Origin: Arachis hypogaea
Lineage: Eukaryota > Streptophyta > Magnoliopsida > Fabales > Fabaceae
Length of the DNA stretch: 64,000 nucleotides
Assembly: GCF_003086295.3 (NCBI RefSeq)
Contig: NC_092040.1
Location: 1,736,001-1,800,000, forward strand
Direction of reading: 5' to 3'
Below the pieces are notes generated by a model. The model did no database searches. It was not told the origin of the DNA and was given only the letters and a program-made list of their open reading frames with translations. Within the stretch, counting starts at the first letter, position 1. Every line of letters starts with the position of its first letter. This document shows, in pieces, positions 11,940-23,400 of this stretch. A program made the position numbers and the translations under genes.

Positions 11940-12499
11940 GTGACCGTCTTCTGGGATGTCGTATGTTATCGAACGGTGTCAATTACCAGGTCTTCAACAA
12001 TGGTGCCAATGTTCCGGTGTTACCTGAAACTATTATTTGGGTCTAAATGTGAGGTCCAAACTCCTTTTGAGGTTGAGTCTGACGTTCTGGTGTGAAGGTG
12101 CCGCCATTCGATGTCTTGGTGAAAGTGGGGATGGTACTTGTAAGGGACTCTAATACTTAAGTTAACAAAGATTTTAGGCAGATTTTTAGTATATTAGAAT
12201 TAAGAAACACCTGAGATGAAGGTGTATTTATACAGTTGGAAAGGTGACCTAGGAGCCACCTTTGTAACTTTCCCTCCTATCTTATCGAGTGGTTATCTTT
12301 TTTCCTTTTTTTAGGAGTTGTTGGATTGTTATGAACTCATATTTTGAATATGAGTTTGTTAGTAGAGACAGTTACAATCCTGCCAAGAAATTAGGTAGAC
12401 GAAGTCGGTTGTGTAAATTTTGTAGATCTTATACTTCATCTATTTTGGACTTGACTTTAAGTTTTAGGGCAAAGAAATATATTTTCATATATTTTTTTA

Positions 12500-12670
12500 G
12501 GATTTAGATTCTCTAAAGTTTGAATTTCACTTTAGAAGGTAAAGTTTGATCTTTTACTATTTATTTTATAGGTGGGACCAAGAAAAAATATGAGAAATAA
12601 ATCATTCAAAGGTAAAAGATTGCACTTTACCTTTTAAATTAAAAATTTAAAATTTAGAGGATCCAAATTC
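12500..12670. mobile_element. MITE-like long hairpin
   Basis: The arms pair over most of the length: AAGGTAAAGTTTGATCTTTTAC (left, about 12534) with its near complement GTAAAAGATTGCACTTTACC (right, about 12612), and GGATTTAGATTCTCTAAA (12500) with TTTAGAGGATCCAAAT (about 12653). The loop contains GGTGGGACCAAG. A self-complementary element of about 170 bp with no ORF. Target duplication not resolved. Confidence 0.55.
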
Positions 12671-13026
12671 ATTTTTTTAATTCCTTTTAAATTTTTTAAT
12701 AGTTGAAACTCTCACAAAAATCCAAATAGAAATTGAAGAGACTTAGACTACATAAAGAGTCCCACTTAGAGATTATATAATAAAAGACAACACTTCACAA
12801 CATTTAAAATTTTGTTGAAAAAATACCTTTTCTAGGACCCTCTTGGTTTCTTTATATTGTGAATTCACATTAGAATTAACTAAGCTTTTCCAAATAACGT
12901 TTCTCCTTCGGTTGGTCATCCAAATAATACGAGAGAGAGAGAGTAGAAGTAGTAACAGAAGTAGCTCCTCCCCTTAGCTTCCTCACCTCTCAAACTAAAG
13001 GCCGGTTCTCATCAGATTGTGAAGCA
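12671..13026 (+). promoter_or_regulatory. Upstream region and 5' leader of the ankyrin-PGG gene
   Basis: AT-rich DNA followed by a CT/GA-rich leader (GAGAGAGAGAGTAGAAG near 12930). TTTATATTGTG near 12851 is the best TATA-like word. No transcription start can be proven. Confidence 0.35.
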
Positions 13027-16000
13027 ATGGCGGCAGCTGGATCCCACGGAATAGTTGGTGAAGCACTCACAGAAGATAACTACGAAAACTGGAGTGTTCT
13101 GATGAGGAACTGTCTCATGGGAAGAGGTCTATGGGACGTTGTGGAAAGTAATTCTCCTCCTACGGTGGCTGCTGCCGTGGAAGGTAGATCAAGAAAATGG
13201 AAGAGGCAGAATGCAAATGCGTTGCACATCATTCAACTCTCATGCACTTCAGATACCTTTGCTCAGATTAGACGCTTTGAAACCGCCAAAGAAGCCTGGA
13301 ACCACTTGAGTGCGTCTTTTGGGTCCAACTCACTAGCCCACATAGATATTGAACAAGGTATGAACGCCACTCGCCTGGATATACGGGTGGCAAACGGGTC
13401 GGCCCGCGTAACCTGTCAAAAAAGGCGGGTTGGGCTGGAAAATCGGGACCGCCAAATAGCAAAAGCCCGCCTAACCCGCACCGCTTAAACCGCGGGTTTT
13501 GGCGGGCTTTGGCGGGGCGGAACGGGCTTCCCCGCCGGGTTAAGGTTTTTATTAGTGAGGGGGTATTTTTGCAATTTTTTTGCCAATACCTAACTTCCCC
13601 CAACCTAACTTACAAGAGTATGAAGATAAAAATTGAGTGTTTTGAATTATGTTTATGTTATTTTGGAGATAATATTTATAATTGTGTTTTGGATTATATT
13701 TATTTTGCTTTGGAGAAAATATTTATACTTATATTTTGAATGAAAATTTGGTTTATAATTATATTTATTAGATATTTATAATTACAAAGACTTTAATGTT
13801 TGTGAATATAAAAAATATAATTTTTTATGCCATTAGAAATTATAAATTTATTAATATGGTTGTGAAATTATATATATTACTTAATAGTTAATAGTAAAAA
13901 AAAAAAAAAAAAGAAGCTTTGGCGGGCTTAGCCCGCCAGCCCGCAGTTAGGCGGGACGGACTAGGATTTTAGGACCGCCTCACTAGGCGGGGCGAGGCGG
14001 GGCGGGCTTCCCCGCTTGCCACCCCTACCTGGATATGAAGGATGCGAGACCTGTCTTATTAATTACAATTAATTTCTCTTCTAAAATTGAAAAAAATTGA
14101 TAAAATAATAAAATTAAAAATAAAAAATTAATTACTAATTCACTATTAATTATGTAATTTTTGTTAAATGTGTATCCTCATATCTTAATTTAAGAATGAT
14201 ATATTTTTTATTTTATTACTTTATCAACATTTGAAAAAACTTGATCCAATTACAAATATGCTATTTTAAAAAAAAAAATACCACTAACTAAAATATATAT
14301 ATTAAAATATAAAATATATATAAAAAATAAATTAAATAATATAATTATTTATACATATATATATAACAACTAATTTAATTATTAATTTTTTATATATACA
14401 CAATATTTTTGTCAATTATTATACGCCTCTACTCTTCATTTACAATTATAATATTAATAGATTTTCTATTTCTGTATTTTTATTCACCATTATTAACTTC
14501 TTTTCTCAAAAACTTATGGCCAAGTATAAACACACATAAATAATTATATAGAGAAAATATAAAAAAAACAACATTTTTTTTAATAATGTAAATAATAGGT
14601 TAAAAAGTTTAATTTTAATTTTAAAAATTAAATTTTAATTTAATTAAATATAATCCTTGTAGTGAACCTGAAATACGATCCATTATTCGCGTTGTTTGTA
14701 TTTCTGATTCTTCACCTAACGGGATTGATTTATTATTGCGTTGGGTGCGTAGTTCATGTATGTTTAATTTGAATTATGAAAATTGCAGGTCGTGTAATGG
14801 ATGATCCTGACTATCGCGAGTTGTTCATGAATGTGGAAAAGAATAACTGGAGTGCACTAAAGACAATCCTGAAACGGGACAGCATGGCTATATATTATTC
14901 TTCCCACTCTGGTAGGACAGTGCTCCACACGGCGGCAATCTTGGGGCACCAGGACATGGTAAAGCAATTGGTAGACGAAGGCGGAGAAAGATTACTTAAA
15001 ATGCAAGACAACCGCGGTTACACGGCTCTCGCCCTTGTTGCTGATCTTACCGGCGACAAAAGCATAGCAAAGTGCTTGGTAGAAGAAAGTAGTGTTGGTG
15101 GTTGCGCACAGGTGCTACTTACGATGGAGACCAGAGACGGCGAGATACCTGTTCTTCTTGCTGCCGCTATGGGTCGCAAGAAAATGACTCCCTACCTCTA
15201 TTCTAAAACACCCAGGGATATGTTGGACAATGCCGACAATGCAGTTTTGCTCCTTTCACGATGTATCAGCGCTGAAATATTTGGTAATTTATTAGCTGTG
15301 TTTTGGATTAATATTTAATTTACAGTACACTTTAAAATGAGCTCTTTTAATTTATTGTTGGATTGATATGGTAGATGTTGCTTTGCAATTACTACTACAA
15401 CATCCGGGTGATGAGCTACCCCTTACTCATGAATTAGAGTGTCTCCGACCCTTAAAGGCATTGGTTCACAAGCCTTCTGCATTCCCCAGTGGCACTAGAT
15501 TTGGGATTCTACATTGGATCTACGATTGTGAGTATTGTCTTGTTATATATGACTATATACATTAAAATATTCTTATGAGCGAGATTATAGTTAAGAATTA
15601 GATGGTTGAATATGTTTAACTAAATTTTTCAAAATAGTAGTATTAACATCTTGATTATTATTTTTACATAAAAATATTTTTTTCATTTAATATAATAGTA
15701 GTAGTAATAATTTCTTAACTCAATTTTGAATCCAAGCATCGTTATTATGTTAGGACGTACCAAATATTAAAGTAGTAATAGGATCAAATATAATTTGATA
15801 AAGAAAAATGCACGTGAAAAAATACTCTTCTTTAAGAATATAAATATTCTTCACCTAACTACATATATAAACTTATAAACTTGGTTTGGTAAAATTTTTT
15901 AGAAGAATGTTTGTGTTTATTTTGTTTTGTGTTTAATAAATCAAAAGTTCATGTATTTATAACTTGTGTTTACATCCTTTAAAAGCACTTAAAAAAAATT

Positions 16001-19000
16001 TTTAAAATTAATTTATGTTTATCAAAATTAAAAAATTTAATATAATTTAATTTCGTACATTAACTAATATTTAAATTCAATTCTTACATTAATATTTATT
16101 ATAATATTTTTAAATTTTAAAAATTATTTTATCAAACATACTTATTAATATTTGTGTTTATTAAAAATTATTTTTAATTTAATTTACTAAAATATTACTA
16201 TTTTTAAAATGCTGTCTTTTAAAAATTATTTCTGAAAAATAAAAATTTTAGCAAAGCAAGCTTTCTCATTCCCAGATTTAGAAGTACACGACGAGAAGGT
16301 ATCAAGTGTTCCCCGGGATAAAGGACCATCTATGAGAACTTTAGCAGGTATGTATTCATGGAAGGTATTTTTTTCTCATCAAATGAGTTGAATCATGCCT
16401 GGTCAAAACTACATTACAGACAGCAAGAAATAAACAAAAAGAACGCATAGAATGCATATCGAATTGAATTGCCTCAAATTATAACAAAAAAAATTTCCTC
16501 TTAATTTTATCAATTAACATTCTACACCATATATATATATATATATATACACGTGTTAACGTGTGTGTATATATGCATGCATGCTTAACTAACATAGTTT
16601 TCATAATAAATATTTGATGTGTTTTATCAGCATAATATCCCTCGATGTGCATTATCAGTGCAAAGCTTAATGAACAAAAGGCATGTAAAGTGTTGAAATT
16701 TTTTTCTCTTTTCTTTTCCCCTCAGATCGACTGCTTGCACCCATTCACTTATTCATTCAAAATTCTCTACTAAAATTCCCAGGTATGTTTTTTTTCCCCC
16801 TTCAAATTTTCATTTTGAGTTTTTGTTGTGAAACAACTTAAGTCTCTAAAGTAACTGATCTCATTGAATATCTCATAGGAATAAAAAAAATATACAAAAT
16901 GAAAAAGACCCACCTTAGGGTTGATCAAATTCTGAGTTGCTTGGGGAAAAAAGTTACTGACCTTGATGGATCGCAGCTTCGAAATGCTTCTGCATATGAT
17001 GCAATGTTGGAGGCAGCCAAGAATGGAACCATTGAGTTCATAGAGTTGATGAAAAAAGAAAATTCAGACCTCTTATGGGCCGTTGATAGAAACAAGAGAG
17101 GCATATTCTCGCATGCGATTTTGAATCGCAAAAAAAACGTGTTTGACCTCATACACGACGTTCACGGACGCAAGGAGATAGTTCTTTCTGGCACCGACAA
17201 GTTTGGCAATAACCTTCTACATCTAGCAGCACAGTTAGGGCCTTCCTCTGCTCTTGCTGATAGATCTGGTGCAGCTCTCCAAATGCAAAGCGAAATTCAA
17301 TGGTTTAAGGTCTTTAATTACTCTCACTTGAAATTTGTTACGTGACTAATCACTTAAAGAGTTTCATCAAAATAGCAGTCGAAAACATTTTACTTATTAT
17401 CTTAATAAAAAAAATTGAGTAATCGAGTTTTTTTTATCAATTTATAGATTAATTTGAATTGACTTTTAAAAAAATGCTTATTTTTTTATTTTTATAAAAA
17501 ACAGATAAAAATTATTTTATATTTAAATAATTTTTTAAAAAAAATTAAATATTAAAAATATCTTTTATTTTTATTTTTTTTAAAATAAAATATTGTTAAC
17601 TTTAAAATAAATAAAAATTTTTTTAATAAAAATATTTTTTTAAAAAATATATTTAAATAAATTTTAAATTAAATAAAAATACTTTATTTTTTTTAATTAT
17701 TTAAAAAAAACCAATTCAAACTAGCAAGGTATATATCTATTTTGGATTCTTAAGCACCTATTATTGCAAGGAGGCCACTTACGTAAAGACACAAAAAATG
17801 TCTTTTTTTAAAGACATTCATACGTGGCATAATATGATTGGATATTTTTATTAAACCGGTTAATAAGCTATTTTTTAATAATTCAAAATAAAATCGGTTT
17901 ATTAGAGAAAAATAATAAACCTAATTATTCGTATTATAATTATTAGATTCGGTTTGTTCCGATCAATTTACACAATATAAACTGAATTATATTTAAATTT
18001 TTTATAAAAAGACAAATATATCCTTAATTTTTTATTTTACAAACATCTAAATCTCTAATAATTTAAAAATACAATTAAATTCCTATTAAAAAAAAATTCT
18101 AACCCTAATCCCTTATCCTGCCCAAGCCCAAATTCAAGGCTAACGGTGAAATGGTGAAGTAATTTGCAGCCTCCTGGGATTCTCCCAAACTCACTCGATC
18201 ATGCTCAAACCTGGAAAGAAGGGATGTTCTCGGTGATACAATTCATCAATTTCCAGATTCAAAGTCGCAATCTTTCGAGAATTTACAGGAACTTACAGCA
18301 GGTAAAGTGGCTGCTAATCTTAAAAGCCCCAGGTCTGTGATGACTCACTGCAGTGCTGATAGAGTTATGTTGAGAAGGCATTCCTCAAGCCAAGTTCTTC
18401 CTTATGGAAGTAAGAGACTTTGGTGCAAGATGTTTCTCTGGAGCCATAGGAACATACATAGAGCTATTTCAAGCAAATCAACACAGGTGAATCCTGGTGT
18501 GGCTGTAACGCACAATCCATACGGGTACTCTTCCGACACCCTTGAACCGAAGCACAAGCAGTCACCAGGAAATGTGGAATGGTAAGTAGTATTGTATTCC
18601 ATTCATTACGATTAATCACACGAAACCTTACCAGTTACCAATTACGAACGTGAGTGTGATTCAGAAGAGAGACGAGAGGATATTTCGGTTGAGTAAGAAC
18701 AAGGCTTCTTCGAAATCTGCAGCTGATACAAGATTTGAGTTCTGATTCTCTCATTTTAAGGCTCTTCAGGTAATTTAATTTAATTTTTATTTTTCCCTTA
18801 TTCTTCCATTTACGTTGATAAATGCTAATGCAATAGTGTGTGAAGTAGAGTTCTGTTTTTGTTTTTTTTTTTCACGTTAGCTTAATACGCTTAGTATGTT
18901 CGCAATTGTTGATTCGCGGTGATGAACTAATTATGCGTTTGGTGCGGAATTTGCAATGCAAACCTCAGAATCTTAGATCCTACTATTGTAATTTGGAAAC

Positions 19001-20411
19001 AGCGAAAACTAGTGCTTTATTTGTTGAATTTTATCAAAGAAGAGGAAATTTATTATGTGAAGAAGTTTAGTATTTTGGAAATGGATGATAATTAATTAAG
19101 GTGAACTAAAGTGAAGTTGTTCTGTTTGGCTATAATATAGAATCCTTGAGACTTGAATGTTTTATCAAATGCAAGGGTGTTCTAAGAGGCGGCGCAGAGG
19201 TGGCAGTGAAGCGAATATCACAAGAGAATGACGGCGTGAGAGAGTTCCTAGCAGAAATTTCAAGCCTTGGAAGATTGAAGCAGAGAAACTTGGTTGCTCT
19301 GAGAGGATGGTGCAAGAAAGACATGGGAAATTTCTTGTTAGTTTATGAATACATGGATAATGGGAGTTTGGATAAGAGAGTGTTTTGTGATGAGAGCATG
19401 ATGCTGAACTGTGAAGAGAGAATAAGAAATATCAAAGGTGTGGCCTTTGCTGTGTTGTATTTGCATGAAGGTTGGGAAGAACAAGTTCTGCATAGGGACA
19501 TCAAAGCCAGCAATGTGTTACTTGATAAGGATATGAATGGAAAGCTTGGAGACTTTGGATTAGCAAGAATGCATAGCCATGGCCAAGTTGCTAGCACAAG
19601 AAAGTTGGTTGGAACAGTTGGTTACATGGCTCCAGAAGTGATCAAGACCGGACAAGCCTTGACTCGCACGGATGTGTTCATGTTTGGAATCTTGATTTTA
19701 GAGGTCATGTGTGGAAGGAGGCCTATGGAAGAAGGTAAGCCACCTCTTGTGGAGTTTGTGTGGGGACTAATGGTTAAAGGGGAACTAATGAATGCACTTG
19801 ATGAGAGGTTAAGTGCTAAAGGAGACTTCAATCTGCAACAAGTTGAGAAGGTTCTTCAGTTGGGATTGTTGTGTGCATACCCTGAACCAAAATCAAGACC
19901 AAACATGAGACAAGTTGTGAGTATTTTAGAAGGGAACAATGAGGGAGGAGAAGAATCAGAGAATGAGAATGCGGATACTTGTTTGCTTCTAAAGTTGAAA
20001 TCTGGGGATATTTTTTCTGAGTATTCTAATTATTTAGCTATTCAACACACCCAACATTTGAAGATATTCGCCAGTCTAATACTTCTTCAATGTCTCTTAC
20101 TTGGTCTAAATCTGTAGTTGAGTGTAGATGAATCTTTTCCCATCAACGCAATTATGGAGATGATGTGTTTAGGTGATGAATTTTTTGATCATTTTATCAC
20201 ATTATATGATTGATGTAAATAATGTATCAGAGCATAAATGAATTGATGAACATATGATTGTGATCTAGTAATTCTTTTTAAACTCCTTGATTATATTATT
20301 GAGGACATTTTCATAGAAGAAATCCAGCTGTCAATTTTTTTCATATTACATGATGAGGAATGAAAGCCTTTCTTTGGTTAACGTAAAGAAGCAAAATAAG
20401 CACAATGTTTT

Positions 20412-20443
<32 letters not shown>

Positions 20444-23400
20444 GATGTCTTAAGATTGCTGTTAGGTAAAAATTTTTGCTTAGTCTGCACCTAATAAGCT
20501 AAAGAAAAGAAAGATACACATTACATGACCAAGAAAAAGAAAACGTGATCATTCATCATTCATTCAACTTGAGATTTGTCAACAAACTACTCATATATAA
20601 ACCTTAGACAAGTATTATATCAATTTCTAGTTTTTCTATGGTCTTTATTGTACTTTGTTTTCTCTTGAATGACAATACGTAAATTAATTAGTTTTTTTTT
20701 TTAAAAAAAAGTCTTATTATCTACTCCATGTCAAATGGTTTAAATATCAGAAGGCCACATTCCATAATATTGAATGACTACAGTGACATGTTAAAAGTAA
20801 GCAAAAATGATTTATCTTTAAGTTCTAAAGTAGTTGTAATCAATGGGGGGAAATGTCTAAATCACCAAAATTATACTCTTTTTATCCAAATTTTGCTGCT
20901 AAAATAGTTGTATGTTGATTTTAGAATTGTTTTCAATAGTAATTCAGTGTGCGGGAAAATAAAGGAAATAGATGGTTCTGTTAATAATAACAAATGCTGA
21001 TTCTCTTGTTTGTAGGTACCCAAGGGATGGGAAGCTCTTTGTTAATGTTGTTTCGGTAGAAAGTGGTAAAGCTATTGCAAAGTCAAGCAAGGTGCTGGTG
21101 CAAAATGGGAGTTGTCAGTGGTCAGATAAACACATTGAAATTATAAACACATAATAAAGTCATAAAAAAGTTAATTACAATTAAAGACTTTGTTGGCATT
21201 ATCCATTGAAGCTGTACTCTCTCATTTTTTACAATGAAGCAAAGCTACAGATTTGTACTTGATTGATTCTCCTATACATATCTCTAAATGTATTTACACA
21301 GCATGACTCAAAACCACGACGAAACAAAGCCTCCTTCTAAGCAATGGGTTTGTCAAAAAGCTTAACATCCATGTTCACATTCTAATACTTCTTTCCTCCT
21401 ATTTGCTATCATAAACCAGGTTCATGAGCCCAAAAAGCATCTGAATCCGGACAAAAGAGAGAAAAATCGTGGATTTCTCTATTTGCTATGTGCCAATTGA
21501 CAAAGCGAGCTTGTATCGACTTGAACAGAAAAAGGATGACCGAAAAAAGACAGCATTTATCATCTTCCCTGCAAGATCATATCCAAACTTGAAAACAAGG
21601 ACCAACATAAAATATACTAGAAGCAAAGCAAAAAGTCCATCTAAAAGCAGTTTCTCAAAGGAATAAATAAATGGAATTATTAAAATTTTTCTTTTTTCAT
21701 CACAAAGACAGTGTTTTATCTGTGATAACTCAAGACTCCAGGAACAAAAAATTATGAGGGGCATCCAGCAGTTATTGGCAAGTGGTGGGCTACTGGAAAG
21801 AAATAGATAGAAGCTACAAACCCAAATTACCTAAAGTGGATGGGACCTTGGAAATTTGGCATCTCAAGTATTGCTCTATGTTAAAATGTCTATAGTGGAC
21901 AAATGAAGATGGCACCAATTTACTCATACCATGCTTACATCAGTACTGTCATAAGCTTACATCTTAGGATTATGCTTTATCTATCAGAACACGTTGTTCA
22001 TTGGAACCTATATAAATTTTGAAATACCATCCTTCTTTTCCAGAACAAAAAATAAAGCATACTCAAAGTTGTTAGCTATTTTCATTTTTTTTAGTAGATA
22101 ACATTTTCTCGGTGAAGGTTCTTTACTTGTAGAAAACAACAAATTAAATGCACACAAATTGAGGATTCACCCAAAATTCAAGAATTATGCAAAAAGAAAT
22201 CCTATAGGTGTTGACACAACAAAACAAAATCAATGTGCTAATGAATTGTAAGTTGAACAAGCATCAAAATATAGCCAAAAGTGCCTCATCCAAGAACAGT
22301 GTGCCTAACATTTTCGCAATTTAATCTTTATAGTAGATACAACACATAAATAAAATGTAAAACATTACATAGGCATTCAATCAAGCATGTGGTGTGCAAT
22401 GCAGAAATTCAGCATAATCAAGCAATTTTCAGTGGAATTAAATCCATAATAGCCATAATCCAACACTTGCAACTTAACAAAGATCTACTAAACTAATCCT
22501 AACCTATCTTAACCGCTTAAATCCACTAACAACATGCAAATTCTAACTAACTAACTAATTAAAGAAAATAGACTAGAAAGCAGAGCAAAGAGAGAACCTG
22601 AGGTGATGACTAGGGTTCTTGAAGCAGAGAAACGGGAAAAGAATGCAGTGATGACTAGGAGCGTGACCCTTTGACCGAGCCCCTGTCTCGACAGGGCAAG
22701 CGCCGGCGCCTCCTGGAAGAGAGTGTCCTCACTGCCACTGAGGAAGGCGTGTATCAGCCCAAGAGCAAAGAGACTAGGGCTGCCTATGAGGCATGCTGAG
22801 TGTCATTCAACAACATCTTGGCCAGCAGCCTCTCAGCATTGTTAGCGGCGCGACTGATGAGATTCTTGCAGTGCTCAAGAATGATGCTGTTAAGAATCCG
22901 GATAAGAAGAAGGAAATTGTGAAGCTTTTGAATCCTATTCCTAATCAAGTGTTTGAGAGGCTGTATTTGAAATAGTGTTAAACAAAATATAAGTCAACTA
23001 TTTAGGTTCTGAAAAAAGATTGGGTTTTTGGCGTGGTAACCTAGCTAGCTAGATGTGATACGAGGGAGAAGACACTCCAAAGTTGAAATTTTCGGAAATT
23101 AAAAGGCGATTTTGACTAAAATTTTAATTTTTGGCGCAAAGTAAATGAGCTGCTTTAAAATAATTATATATAACAAATTTTAAAAGTAAAATTTTATCTA
23201 AAAGATAGATATTTAAAAAATTATATTTAATATTAATTTTATAATATTTAAATTAAATTATGTTTTTAAATTTTTGTTATATAATAATCTTAAAAGATAA
23301 ATATTTAATAAAATCAACATTTGAAATTAAATATTTCTTTTATATTAATAGATAAGATGGATAAAATAAAATAATTGTCTCGAATTATTTAAAGAAGAGC

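Larger units (their letters stand above)
10361..12440 (-). mobile_element. Older, internally deleted gypsy element on the minus strand
   Basis: Read on the minus strand this holds an LTR end (from about 12440 to 12010, with TATA at about 12222-12230 and terminus CCGGAACA), a primer-binding-like TTGGCACCA (12009-12001), gag, and then a jump into the RT/RNase H region. It ends at 10361 where the Tat element above is inserted. The LTR's outer boundary is not clear. Many stops make it dead. Confidence 0.65.

Noticed and set aside
13027..13488. Stand-alone Copia gag ORF of 153 codons
   Set aside because: After 13357 the frame runs into a hAT element; the splice at 13357/14789 joins it in phase to ankyrin exons.
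13027..17345. Ankyrin gene destroyed by the MULE (5' pseudogene only)
   Set aside because: Exon phases and the splice acceptor at 38171 are intact and fit the distant last exon; disruption is possible but not shown.
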